Shown here piece by piece: positions 34,740 through 49,207 of a DNA stretch of 64,000 nt. The notes below the pieces were generated by a model. The model saw only the letters and a program-made list of their open reading frames with translations, did no database searches and was not told where the DNA came from. Origin of the DNA: Stramonita haemastoma (Eukaryota; Mollusca; Gastropoda; Neogastropoda; Muricidae); assembly GCA_030674155.1 (NCBI GenBank), contig CM060329.1:27086184-27150183 (forward strand), given 5' to 3'. Position 1 is the first letter of the stretch. Each line of letters begins with the position of its first letter. The translations under genes and the position numbers were made by a program.

Positions 34740-36480
34740 CGAAAGCTCCAAAAATCAAAAGCTGAAAATTCTGATCCCCCTGCCTGACACATACCCTGTC
34801 GTAGGTCTCCAAGCCATTCATCATTATAATTATATGATTTTTCGAAGTCTTGTCCACTTCCACTGATATGAACTGAACACTCAACAGTCATGACAGACGC
34901 TTTGTTACATGTAGGCTATCTACAGAGAAATCACATTCCTCATCTGCCGGTGATGGGCATTTGTTAGCAGGCAGAGCTAAGACAAGAATCATCGATCCAC
35001 TTTCTTGTTCTCTGCAAGCGGCACTTACAATGAAAACCATCCTATCAGTGACACAGGTCTGGCCAAACTAACTGACGTGGTCGACCACAGCGGCCGGCTC
35101 GAGATCTGAACTGAATTGACCCTGGATGGCTTTGGAGTCAGTGGAATAGAAGCCGAATGACTTGTAGCCTATCTGAAGATCAGACCTGAAAGGTTCTGCT
35201 CCGACGAGCAGTTTTAGAACTGAATCGGCAATAACAGACAGCGGCTTAACGACAGGTTTCTTTCTGCTGGTGTGAACAAAACGGCTATGAACTAGGTACA
35301 CAAGTTGTCCACCCAGAAATGAACATCCCAGATTTTGACTGACTGATCCAGATACATGTTTGCTGCTGTGAGGTGAGTTAGTTAAAGTGTTTCAGAAAAT
35401 ACCTACACAAAATCAGAGTGGTCATGTGTTGTGGAAAGTGGATAGACTCTGTCAGAATGGTGCTGTGTCTGTCTTGTTGGACACTTTAACGATTTTTTTA
35501 AAATCTGTTGAACAGCGCCACCTTGGCCCTACTATGGGCAGACCGTAGATATAACTATACCAGTTAAGTTTACTATGTCATACGACACTGCTTTCGGAGT
35601 TACTGATTTTGTTGACTGTTACTTCAAAGTTTACTGGCACGGCATGGCATGGGTGATGTAATCCAAGTATGATGGTAGATCTCCGAATAAGCTTTAGGCC
35701 AGCATCTTCCTGCACGAGTCTTTCTCTTAGTCACGTCGTCATGGTTTCAGATATAAACAAGCTTCCTACCGGAAACATTCAATTGATTCCTCTGCCTCCA
35801 GGTGCGAAATTTGACCACCCATCAGTGTGCGCACTGATAATGTTCAGTATGGTAGAGTAGTGCTAAAGTACGCGAAGAGAGGGGGGGGGGGGGGGGGGGG
35901 GCAGATAAACAAAACACACAACACAACAAATCAAAAACAAACACTATGACCGCGTTCTTTTCCATTTCCATGGTGATGAAGAACCCCGGTGAAGCTTCCA
36001 GGCAATTGTGTCTGTTACCTTATACGTGATGCTAGGGATCTTCACAGGTTAAATCAGAACATGTCGCCTTATTAGTCAAACAGTCCATGAGATCAGTTTA
36101 TGTCATTCAGTACAACATGCACCTTCCGCGGCCGCGCGCAGTATAGGCCTATAGTAGGCCTACTAGGCCAGTATCTTTGTACTAGGCCCAAAACGGATCC
36201 AGCTGTTACTGCCGTCAGTAGACCTGCTGTTACGTACGTACGGCTAAAGTGTTAATGAACTCAGAGTGTCAGTGGCAGAATTATGATGACATTTATGGGC
36301 AAGAGTATGCACGTAATCATTGTGCTGTATCCTATTTTATTTTTTTTCTTTGTGGAATCTAACAGTGTCTGGATTGACAGTATACTATTAAAAAGTACAC
36401 TGTGACAGATCGGGACGTAGCGCCTCTGTCAAGGTATAGGCTACACGGAGGCACAGTATTGTACCTGTATGTAAGCTGGC
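34740..36480. other. No gene recognised
   Basis: Mostly unique-looking sequence with a G-run at 35880-35901. A 77-codon minus-strand ORF (35301-35068) has protein-like composition but no known motif or splice support. Confidence 0.4.
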
Positions 36481-36489
36481 GCGCACGCG

Positions 36490-36604
36490 ACACACACACA
36501 CACACACACACACCACACACACAACACACACACACAACACACACACATACACACACACACAAGGTACACACATGGCACACACACATTGGCACACACACAC
36601 ACAC

Positions 36605-36654
<50 letters not shown>

Positions 36655-36662
36655 ACACACAC
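36490..36662. repeat. (AC)n microsatellite
   Basis: Compound AC array. Confidence 0.96.
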
Positions 36663-36794
36663 AATGCATACCGTCATAATTCTTTTATGCTGGCTGGACC
36701 GCGGCACTGACTCCTGTTTTAATGTGCCACGCACTAGCCCAGCATAGGGCACAGCTGGCCTATCGCTGGGCACAGCCACTACAACCCCACTTCC

Positions 36795-36795
<1 letters not shown>

Positions 36796-36853
<58 letters not shown>

Positions 36854-36885
36854 CGCACGCACGCACGCACGCACGCACACACGCG

Positions 36886-36920
<35 letters not shown>
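36796..36920. repeat. (AC)n / (GCAC)n microsatellite
   Basis: AC, then GCAC and CGCG units, then AC. Confidence 0.96.
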
Positions 36921-37799
36921 CCTAATTGTCTGTGTAAATAGCTTACATCACGAGACAGAATTCGCTCAAATAAATAAATTAGATAAAAACGTAAAAAAAA
37001 ATAATAAAAAAAAGTAAACAAGCCAAACTTTATTATAAAAAAAGTAAACAAGCAACAACAAACAACCAAATGCTGATGTTTGGGTAAGGCTTTACATACC
37101 GTGGACTTTATCATACTATCTTCTTCTTCTGCATTCCCAGTTACTATAATACCAGTTGCGGCAACCCAGATCAGATCAAAGGAACTTTATTGGGGCCTAA
37201 ATAGTCAATGATCCATGCAGCTGGGAACGGCAAGCGCCAGAGGCTTGCTTTTGCTGAAGAACAGGATCAATGGTGTGAAACTGGGCATGCGGTTTTGCTG
37301 GCACTGGGAGAGATCAGTTGTACGTCTTCTGTGGAAACATGTACTATGTTTAGGAGTGATAATTTATGCAGTGGATTTAGTGTGATTGGCAGGTATTCAT
37401 GTCAGAATTTTTCTTTCAAGTTTGGTTTTTTTGTGAGGTTCTGTTTGTTTGTTTAGATGTTGTTGTTTTTGTTTGTTTGTTCTAATAATAATATTTGGTG
37501 ACAGAGACAAAACTGGGGTAGAGGAGGAGGGCTCCAGTTTCAGTGTGGTATTCCATTGAAGTCCAAGAGTGACTGTGGGTAATAACTATACTAGTCTAAA
37601 GAAAATAACCAGGATGAAGAAGATTTATGAGGCCACTCCGAAAATATACTATAGTTCGCATTCAGTGGCCCCGATTCTTGATGAATTGGTGTACAATGAC
37701 CCAGAATTTGTGATTAATTCAATGACTCAGCAAAAATGAACTTACAACCAACTCATGTTTAGGTTTACAAAACCGGCCAACTAGCAACACCCGCTTGTT

Positions 37800-38064
37800 T
37801 GCAAACAGACGACTGAGCCAGCTAGGTGTCAGGCCACCGATCGATCGATGAGCTTACGTCGTTTTTATTTATTAACACGTCCTTATGCATGTTCAAGGTC
37901 GCCGTGGCTAAACTGTCCATGTGATGTATCGCCACTACATAAGGACGGTTTCCGGAAGGGCCGTGGTTATTCATCCAATCAGAGACAACGACACAATATC
38001 AGCCAAACCCGGACTTCGCGGCATTCTACTTCCTTCTCAAGAGTCGTCTGCATCGGACGCGATC
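37800..38064 (+). promoter_or_regulatory. Probable G6PD promoter / 5' UTR region
   Basis: The stretch just upstream of the initiator codon is richer in CpG than the AT-rich flanks. It holds a CCAATCAG box (37975-37982) and an ETS-like CCGGAAG (37952-37958). No TATA box is evident. A transcription start cannot be placed by eye. The region also contains an ATG at 37924 in frame with the G6PD ORF, and another ORF beginning near 37848 that overlaps the start codon in a different frame. If transcription begins upstream of these, they could act as an N-terminal extension and an overlapping uORF respectively. Assignment as promoter is inference from position and composition. Confidence 0.5.
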
Positions 38065-38169
38065 ATGGCGAGTGGAGAACCAACTGAGGATATTTTGGAA
38101 AAAATTCGTGAAACAGTAGACCATGAAGGACATGGAGAGTCCTTTGTCTTCGTTGTGTTTGGTGCATCG
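38065..38169 (+). CDS. G6PD: G6PD exon 1 (residues 1-35)
   Basis: Begins [16 protein letters not shown] and ends FVFVVFGAS, the first beta strand of the NADP-binding Rossmann fold. Phase 0 end, donor GTGAGTG. The family's glycine-rich loop is split here: GAS in exon 1, GDLAKK in exon 2. The start was chosen because ATGG follows a good Kozak context (A at -3) and gives an N-terminus of typical length. The frame stays open upstream to an ATG at 37924. Confidence 0.95.
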
Positions 38170-38434
38170 GTGAGTGCATTTATTGTGCTTGGTTTTTCTT
38201 CTCGTTGTTCCACTGATTGTTGGCATGTTGCTAAGTTAGCTTGAGTGTGAACTAGGCAGTGACTATGCGATTTGTCGAAGCCACTGGCCGTATGTTCTTC
38301 AGAGTTATACAGCATAATCCAATAATATAACAGAACAGGGTACACTGCATTACACGTTTTGCAAGCCTGGTTTGTTAGCTACTGAAAGGCTTAACTGATT
38401 GCACCTTGACTTCCCTTCATTCTTCGTACCCCAT

Positions 38435-38516
<82 letters not shown>

Positions 38517-38608
38517 CAACCCTCCCTTCTTGCTCTCACTCGTAGACACACACACTTGCAAACACACATACACACCGCCTGCGCACACACACGCACACAT
38601 GCACGCAT

Positions 38609-38678
<70 letters not shown>

Positions 38679-38726
38679 ACTCACTCATCACTCACTCACT
38701 CACTCACTCACTCACTCACTCACTCA

Positions 38727-38789
<63 letters not shown>

Positions 38790-38992
38790 CACACACACAC
38801 GCACATTTTAGTATCCCTAAGGGCAGGGACTGGATGTAAAAAACGCATATAACTGAGTGCTTATTCATTATCCTCGAAATAAAAGAATTTGATTTGATGA
38901 TTTCACACACGCACACACACAAGTCACACACAGTCACACACATGCGCACGCACACACACACACACACACACACACCACACACACACAAAAAG

Positions 38993-39057
<65 letters not shown>

Positions 39058-42000
39058 GTTGCCAATAAACACATGCAAATAAGATAACGCCAGATGAATT
39101 TGCAATATTCACTGCATTCTACCAGATTAATGATGAATTTTTGCTTTGTTTATAGTTTAAAATGCCTAAAGTCTTTTTCGGGGAGGAGGGGGGCACCATT
39201 CAATGTTCCTTACATACATGTATGTATTGTAATAGTCTAATACAGTCATGAGTTTGTCATTTTGAATTGAGATTATATTGTTGTATTTTTAGACAAAAAT
39301 CCTACATTGTTTCAAATCTAAACATTAAAACAGCATAAAAAGTGTGCTAAATCAATGTAACATTCAGTAGAAAAAATTAATTCTGTCTGTGTTCATTGAA
39401 TGAAAGGAGTCTAAGAATAAGAGTTGGAGGTGTCAATTTTTTGCCGTCTAAAAGAATTGATTATTTTATATATAATCAATGACAAAGGAGACATGATTAC
39501 GAAGAACCTCTGGGCATGTGTACTGGTTACAGTGACCGAGATGTATTATAAATTTGTATTCAAATACGTGTCTTTTATTATCATTTTTTTTAAATGGGCT
39601 TCACAGGAGGTAAGCCTATTTTTTCAATGTTACTGTGGGCAAAATGATAGTTTTTACTGTGTCGGTGTTTGAGATCAACTAGGTGGTCCATGCATTGTGG
39701 TGATAATTGTGGCCTGAAGTTTATAAATCCTCATAAAATGCACTTGTGACTTAGTGGACTTGACATTATTAATTTTTATTTAATTAACCTCTTCAGTGCT
39801 CCATAATGGCAATTCAGTATGCGCCTAGTAAAAAAACAACTCATGACAGGAAAAGCTGTTATTGCCCTGGTACTATTGCCCCAGTATTGACTATTGCCTG
39901 GTAGGTCACTTCTTTTACTCTGTCTTGAAATTAAACTTGCCCAAGATACAAATTGATGTGTCTATAACTACAAGTACAACAAAGACTCAAGAACAGTAAG
40001 ATTTAGAATCAATTGATAAATTGTAAATTCACTGTTGTTGGATTTCTGCGTCTTGGTGATTTTTTTATAACCCCCTTCCCAGGACCAAATTTCTCCATGT
40101 TACAATAGTCATAGTGTCACTGTCACTGTCAGTACTAAATAACAGTGGATGCTGCAGTGAAGGGGTTAATAATATCTTAAGATTAGAATCTTGTTGTTCT
40201 TGCTGGGTGTGAAGCTTTGGCCATTTGAGAGATGTTATGTTGTGAAATGCTATAGTGACATCAGAATTCATTGTTGCCTTGGTTGGTTGAGTTTTTAGTA
40301 CAGGGCATTTTAATTTAAAATTAGTTATTTTTAAATGTACAACATGATTTTAAAACACAAAACAGAGAGAGTCAGTGTTGTTTTCATCTTGATTCATTGC
40401 CTCTCTCAGTCTCTGTATTATTATTATATCACTTTTTATCAGAAGTGTGTGTGTTGTGAGATGAAGCTGATGATGGTGGATGAAGTACTTCTAAAGCATT
40501 TGAGTAATTTGACAATGTTATTGTTAAGAGCTGCATGTACTGCATGAGTGTTAAATTTTGTAATTTTAGATCTCTGAAAATTCTGTTTGGGGGGTGGGGG
40601 GGGGGGGGGAAGGTGGGGGAGTGGTAGAAGACTGGTACCAAATACTTTTATAATCTTGAAGTAATAGTAATACAGTTTAATAGTAATAACTAATTTTTAA
40701 AAAAGTAATAGTAATAGTATTAATACTAGTTATTAAATTTATTATTAGTAGTAGTGGTACAGGGTTTGCGTATAACCGGTAATTGTCGGTATTTTACCGA
40801 TTGTAAACAGGGAATACCGAAAATTTTCGAAGCAGCCGGTACCGCGTACCGATTCTTTTTGCCTGTGACGATTAGATTTCCGTCTCAAAAATAAAAGTCT
40901 GAAGTGACGCTTTCTGACAGTCTGTCATGCGCCTGTGCTGTGCTTACCGCACCTACCCCTTTCCTACCCCTTGGACATCATCTTTGGCGCCAGCCTCATT
41001 TAATTAGCCTAGCACGCAGAACAGCAAGCTTTACTGTGAAAGAATAGAGCTTCGGCTCTTCTCGGCATGACAGTGACTTCCATTCACAATGAGTAAATGG
41101 GGCCTAGATTTATTTATTCTTTATTCTTTTATATCGAGGATAATGGAATAAGCACTCCTGTGCTTTTTTTACATCCAGTCCCCGTGTGTATGCAGTTTTG
41201 TAAATGTCATCTGTTCCCACCGGCACACGATGGCCTGCTCTTACGAAAAGTGAAAGTGGAGGGTCTATGACTATGAATTTGCGCGTTGCTTTGAGAGAGA
41301 AGAGTCGAAAACTAAATCTAAAGTGAACGAAAGATCTAGATGAGCGCTAAGCATAGAAACAAGAAAGAAGAATATGTCACACGAATGATGCCATGCAAAA
41401 CAACCGACTGACACAGACAGTGACACGGGCGCTAGAAAAAAAATCCTATTTCCTGCGTGGCTTCGTGCCCAAGAAGCGAGTGGCAGCAGCACGGCAGTCA
41501 AAGTCTGAGAGATTCGCGTTCAATTTAGATTTAGTTTTGCTGCCGAACAATTCCCCCCCCCTCCCCCTCCCCCTCACTGAATAGTTTCGTTTTGTTCACA
41601 GTACGTACCGGATTTTATTTTCTGGGGACCGATTTTGGGGGAGTTGGTCAAGATATCTCTGAAATGGCAACTCCCAGTACCGGTTTTCAAAAATCCTAGC
41701 GCGAACCCTGGTGGTAGTAACGAGTAGTAAACTTGTACTACTACTACTAGCAGTTCTTAAAAGTAGTGGTAGTACGTAGTAAGTACTAGTAGTACTTGTA
41801 GTAATAGTAAGTAGTTGTAGTAGTACTTGTGAAAATGATAGATGATCATGACTAGATCAGTAGATGCATCTGTTTTTTTGCCTGAACTTGATAAAAGACA
41901 CAGAACAGAGATTTTTGTTCAAATTATCATAGTAAACATGCATGCATTCTAAGCCCATTAATTTTGGAGAATCACTTTCAGTTTTATCATAGAAGCAAGT

Positions 42001-44212
42001 TCCAACTGTTTGGGTTTTATTTTCATTTGGTCCTTCTTTTATTTTCTTTCTGTATTTTTTTGTCATTCAAGAAAAAAAAAGTATACTGATGGGAGGAAAC
42101 TGAGATCAGATGCTACCATATCACTCAGTGAATTGAGTAACTTCAAAAAGGCTCGGTTGGTTTGGTTTCATCGATGTTCATTTCATGGAAGGAGTGTAGA
42201 GTCATCATGAATGTAATCGTAAGACACACTGATACAGTGATAGATAACAACAGTACAAGGCAAGTCCAGTATCAAGGGCCTTCAACTTCAAGCAAGGCCC
42301 CTACAAACAAGGCTACGCACGCAGCAACAACCTTGGTGAACACATGTGGCGCATGCGTTTATACATGCGCTAGTCAAGATCATTCATTATATCAGATCAT
42401 AAAATGTATTGGAGCGTGAGTTTTACATGTGATACATCATGTTCAATCAAGATTACAGAACAAACTCTTTGTTTCACTGTCAGCAGTGTCATGGTCATGC
42501 CTTACAGTGATAGTGATCACTACCAGCTGTCGGCTGCACGAGTTTTTCTGCTAAATAAAAAATCAAAGAGTGTGACCTTAGTAAAGTGATTTTTCAGCGG
42601 TTGTGTTGTTGAGTGTTTTCAAGAATCACTGTTCCCTAGTGTATATTCATAATATAACAAAGGCAGTAAGTTTTTTTTGTTTTTTTAAATTCTTATCTTT
42701 ATTCTGGGTTCTTCATGAGAGAGTATTAATTACTGAGTTCACAAATTAACACATTTTTTATTGATGGGGAAAAAGTAAGGAGCCATAACTTTTCTGCATC
42801 CAGCGTTCACTCTGGTACTTCTTTGACAAGATCATAATAACTTAATAGGGTCGGGGGAGGTGGGGGGGGGGTACCCTCGGGCGGGGGGGGGGGGGGGGGG
42901 GATACTTCAGTTTTACTCTCATCGTGATCTGATGGCCTGTGACTGAGCCACCACTGAGGCACTGATTCAAAGAGAATTTTTGACCTCTGAAGTTGACATG
43001 GCACAGACAAAACTGAGATATATATGCTGCCAAGATTTTTTTTTTCAGATACTGAGATAGTGAGATTATGGTTTAAAAATTAAAGAAAAGATATGGAGGC
43101 AGATGGGTAAAGTGGTTAGAGCTTTGTACCAATAGGTCAGTGTGGTCTGATGGTGACTGAGGGCACAGGTTTGAGTCTCCACTGGGGAGTCCATTTAAGG
43201 ACTTCTTTTTCTTTTTTTTTTACCTATCCATGGAGTTAGAGTTAGCATTGGCACTGATTCTGCTTCCCCCAGAAATGTTCATGTTTGTCTCTAGAGAAAC
43301 TCTGGTCATGTGTGGTTTAATACCAAAAAATGTAGTCCAGATAATGAGATAGGGTCAGTGGGACAGATGTCACGCAAATTCAGCAAAATATGACCTGCTA
43401 CCTGGAGAGGGAAGGTTCAAAGTGTTCATGAATAGATAATACACTGCCTCAAGGAGTTATAGGGAGAAGTGAAGTCAAAGGGGGACGGGATGGCCTGGTG
43501 GTCAGAACATTGTGCTCGCAATTGGATGACCTGGGTTTGATTCCTGTTTGAGGGAATTTTTCCCCTGGAGTGCTGACTCAGTGCTGACTCTACTCTCCCC
43601 AAAAGTCCTTTAGATGAGACTATAAACCGAGATCCTGTGTGCGAACGCATGCACATCTTACGTGCACGTTAAATCCTGTTCCGCTTTTCTTAAGAGTAGG
43701 CCACTGTGTGCCGGTGGGAACAGATGACAAGATTAACAAAACTGCATACACGCAGGGACTGAATCACTGATGTAAAAAAAACACAAAAAAACACATGAGT
43801 GTATTAGAACTATTATCCTCGATAAAAGAATAGAATAAAATAGATAAAATAAAAGGAAGAAAATGTGATTTTATTTGCTTCTCTCCAAACAAGGGCTTAG
43901 TTAGTTATTTTATGACTTTGAGCCAGTAATGTGTGTGCTGCACAATGAAAAGGTAAATTCATAATACTTGTACAGAAGACACATGAAAACCTTTCTTGAT
44001 CAGAGAAAAGAGGCCTAAGTTGTTCATGATACAGCCATTGATTTACACATTGTACACACTGCAAAACTGTAGTAGAAAATTTATTCATGTGTGAGTAGAG
44101 ATAAATCATTCAAGACTTACTAATGATATATATATATTATATATATTATACTCGTCTAATATCACTGAGTGTGAACAGACGTTAAATTGAAGACAACAAC
44201 AACAACAACAAC

Positions 44213-44279
<67 letters not shown>

Positions 44280-46120
44280 GGCTTGAGATACTCTGGTGTG
44301 GCTGAAATTGATAATAAGTTTGTAATCTATCTATATTTAATATTTTGGCAGAGTCATAGTAAATACTCTAAATCTTCACTTTAAATTTGATTTCAAGTTC
44401 AGTTTCTGTATTTTAAGCTGACGGTGACAGATTTTTAGATGAAGTGAATCCCCCCTCCCCCCGTTTTTTTGTTGTATCTTAGGCTTTAGACGAGTAAGAA
44501 AAAGTAGAAGGAGCGGTGATGATCAAGATGCAATAGTGACACTGGATCAGGAGTTGGCCCTTTACATAATTTCATAGTACTTGACCTCTTATGTCTATCC
44601 AGTGAAAGGGAACAGGATACCATTAGTTCAAACATTTCTTTTGTCTAAATCAGTGTTTGTAGACAACCAACAATGGAGGTCATAATACAATCAGGACTGA
44701 CACAATGTTATGGCATTCAGTGATGGTTTATTTGAGCAGCCATAGGATGGAGACATTCTTTGTTCTCTAGGCAGGGAATGGATCTGTTTTCAGTCCACCT
44801 TTTTCTTCTTCTTTCTTTTTTGTGATTCATTCATATACCCTGTCCAGTTCCGGTTTCTGTGTCACACCACACAGTACACTTTTTTTTTTTTTTTATCTCA
44901 TCTGTTTTGCAGCAAAGCCCAAGTGAATCATTATTCCATTATATAATAATAGATTATTATGATTTATGTATCAGTGTATAAAATGCAATATTGTAGAATT
45001 TGGAAATTGCAGAACACAGTTACTAGCAGTTGTTGTACATCTGTGAGGGCAAACTTTAACAAACAAACAAAATTAGTGAATTATACTTTTGTTCAAGTTA
45101 GGTTTTACTTGAGTAAACCTGATAGGTTAGACAGACTAGAGCCGAATTAAGTTCAGAGTCGTGATAGTTTGTTATAGACTTTTAAAAAAATATTTTTATC
45201 TGAGTGAATGACAGCTGCTACTGCGTGATAGTGAAAGGGGCAGGAATCCATGACGTCAAGAATTGAATATGAACCCACTACAATACAGGCCATGAAATAG
45301 AAAAAGAAATGAGAAAAGAGATTGGGCATAGGAAACCATGAAATTTGGGGGGGGGGGGGGGGGGGCGTCCAGTATTTTCATCATGATTAATTAATGCAGG
45401 GCCCTAACAGAACAGTAGGAATGAGATTGCTGTGAATGTGATTGTCCCCATTCATGTAGGTTTTCAGAGACTTCATCATAAAAGTTCTGCACTGACTGCT
45501 TCCATACACAATTCAATGTATTCATTGTATGAGAGATGATGATGATGATGATGATAATATCATGGCAGCGGCAGCTGGTCATGTGGGTGAATGATGAAAA
45601 GCTTCAGCATCAGAATTGTGGGCAGAGCAGTGTGTGGTTCAGGCAGCTATTGATCCCTCCATTCAGGGGCAGAGTGCTTGCATTAGTGTTCATCAGAATG
45701 CATCCCCTGGCCAACTCTCAGCTGTAACAGCTGCGTGCCGAGACTGTAAATGGCGTTGTTCAGCAGATGTGCATCATAATATGATCACAAGTATGGAGTA
45801 GTTCTTTAGGGCAATATCATCACTTGTCTGACTCCAAAAGCTGTTATCATTGGCATTCCTTTAGCCATCTGCATAATGATGGCTGGATTGAAAGAGAAAT
45901 AACAGAAGTACAAAAAGAAATATATTGTCATAAAGTGATAAACACAGGCAGCAGTTTTGGATATATTGGAGAGTTGTTTATCATTTTTTTGTAATCAATT
46001 AGGCGCATTCTGTTTGTCATTCAGTTCTGCTTGTATGCACACACAGCCTGTTCTGTACTAATGCATGATCTATATGTGCATGCATGCACATGCACAGATA
46101 TATACACACATACACACACA

Positions 46121-46198
<78 letters not shown>

Positions 46199-46214
46199 TA
46201 CACACACACAGAGT

Positions 46215-46301
<87 letters not shown>

Positions 46302-47032
46302 TGATTCATGCATAGGTTCTTGGTCACTTGTAAATGATCACCCTGAAAGGGACTACAGGTACCTAGTCCTAGGGAACACAGGAATGGGGTTTAGGGTCCT
46401 GAAGTGAGGAAAACATGACACCACCACCATTCCCTAGTGACTTTTTCAGAACTGTTTGATGTTGGGGGAAACTGAACAAATTGGCATTCTTTGACGCGTT
46501 TATTTATTACTTCTTTTATTTTAATAAGTTTATGATAAGCATAAATTGCCGAGCTGAACACAGCCTTATTTGAAATTGCTTTACTTAAAACTGTGTTGGT
46601 TTATTATTTATGATATATATATTAAATTTAAAAATCTCATAGAAAGAACATTTTGTTTTGATCTTGATTGATTGACAACATTGTATGTTGCCAGTGTACT
46701 AATATTACTATACTTTCAGTCAGATGGTAATGTCAGGACATGTCATCTGTTTTTAAGTCAGTTTGGTTGGTTTGTAGATTAACGTATATAATGCAAATCT
46801 GTCAGTGAGTCAGGAAATCTGTTTTTAGAGCTCTTCAAAACTGCCATGAAGTAATTGCATTGATATTCTAAGTCTATGTAATCACTGCATTCCATGCCAC
46901 TGTGTCTGTGATTATTTCTGTGATTGTCAGCAATCACTTATCATAATGTTAGCCTAAGTAGACAGTGAGATACTCAGCATACTGGGTCTAGTTTAGTTGG
47001 GTTTTTTCTAACATAAAATATCCTTGCATCAG

Positions 47033-47105
<73 letters not shown>

Positions 47106-47210
47106 ACGCGCGTGCGTGCGTGCGTGTGTGTGCGTGCGTGCATGTCTGTGTGTCTGTCTGTGTGTCTGTCTGTGTGTCTGTCTGTGTGTCTGTCTGTGTG
47201 TGTTTGTGTG

Positions 47211-47267
<57 letters not shown>

Positions 47268-48070
47268 GTGTGTGTGCATACATGTGCATGTGTGCTTGTG
47301 TGTGTGTTGCTGCTGCTTATTTTCCAACATATAAACTAAAAGTATATATTTGCATGAGTCATTGTCTGTGTGGGTGTGAATGATTTCTGAAAACACACTT
47401 TTTGATTCTTTACAGGGGGACTTGGCAAAGAAAAAGATCTACCCAACTCTATGGTAAGTCTGAAACAATTTCCTTTCACAACTTGCTAAACAGTTCATTC
47501 AAATCTTTATCTTATCATTTTAAATATTATGAATAGAATTTTTTAATACTAGTAATACTGTTTGGCAAATCCTGGTCCCATAAAAAAATGCTTTTTAGGC
47601 AGTTACAAGCACAGCATGAATGTCAGTAGTTTTCATAAGCAAGCAGAGACTGCACAGGTAACAAAACAGCTCAAGGTGTTTGATTTCAGACAAGACTATG
47701 CAGATGTATCACTCAGGACAGTGAGCAGCACAACCCTAGCTGTGGCTTAACATTTTTAAAATGTGCTTCAACACAATGTCAACACAACTGTGTGGGGGGG
47801 AAATCTGAACCCACCACCTAAGGCAAACACTGCTGTGCATTATTCTGTGTAAGCATTCCACAGGAAAAAGCCCTAGTGTTATACAGCTGTTGGCCCAACA
47901 TAGAAAGTCTGAAAGGGAATATATACATTAATTTATGGGAATGATAAAACCAGTTTTTGGAAAAAGAGAAGAAATGTTTTATTATTAATGCTGTGGACTG
48001 GAATAAGAGATGGCTGATTGTTTGAATTATGTGAAAAGTGTAAATGTGTGTGTGTGTGCGTGTGTGCGTG

Positions 48071-48165
<95 letters not shown>

Positions 48166-48850
48166 CTGTGTGTATGTGTGCGTGTATGTGTGCGTGTGTG
48201 TGTGTGTCTGTGTGTCTGTGTGTCTGTGTCTCAGTTTCTGTCGGTCTGCCTGCCAGTCTGTCTGCCTGTCTGCTTGTCTGTCTGTGAGAACCATTATACA
48301 GTCAATGCATGTACACGGGGCTTAGCACATTTTTCTGCTTGATGAATGATTGGTACACTACGTGTATACATACATATGATATATACTCAAAGCTTAGACA
48401 TAATGCCTGATTCAGGATATAAGTTTAAGTATGACCGTGAGAGAGTGGTTGAGATACTTGACTGACAGTGATAGCCAGTTTTCTGTAAATTATGTATCCT
48501 GGTTTTTACTCTGTAAATCAGTAAATGCGGTTTAGGGGGTGAATAGAAATTACATTTTGACTTGATTTGATTGTCAGTTGAACATTTTTGTTTTTAAAAA
48601 AAAATCAATAGTAGTAATGTCACTGTGACCTCTTGGAGGAAGAGGAAGTAAAACAGAGAGGGAGGGAGAAAGAGAATGTAAAAACTGCAGTAGTACATGA
48701 GTACAGTTCTGGTAACTTGATAGTCCTGAGTATTGTATCTAGAACTGTTCATGCACCTGTTGATTTGTCTTTCTCTGAGGAGGAGGATGAATAAATACTA
48801 CCAGCTCTGTAATTATTGCTATTCATGATCAAAAGTAGTTATATGTGGTG

Positions 48851-48905
<55 letters not shown>

Positions 48906-49149
48906 GTGTGTGTGTGTGTGTGTGTGGTATGTGTGTGTGTTTGTTTGTGTGTTCTGTGTGTGTGTTGTGTGTGTGTGTTGTGTGAGTGAGCATGCGTGCG
49001 TACATGTGTGTAAAATGCATGCGTGCGCTCGCATGTGTGTGTTTGTGTGTGTGTTAAAAGTCAAGGCAAGTCTAAATACACTTACTTAACACACATTGGC
49101 TACATCCCAGACGTACATGCACACACGCACGCACGCACGCACACACGCA

Positions 49150-49207
<58 letters not shown>

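Larger units (their letters stand above)
38170..47415 (+). other. G6PD intron 1 (9.2 kb)
   Basis: Donor GTGAGTG, acceptor TTTACAG. It contains CT and CA microsatellites near its 5' end, a hAT-like element with a nested SINE, two tRNA-headed SINE copies, a long TA tract, and CA/GT arrays at 46100 and 47036. No further coding exon was recognised. The parts outside the listed repeats are plain AT-rich DNA. Confidence 0.85.

Noticed and set aside
35068..35301. 77-codon minus-strand ORF as an exon
   Set aside because: Composition is protein-like but there are no recognisable motifs and no convincing splice borders.
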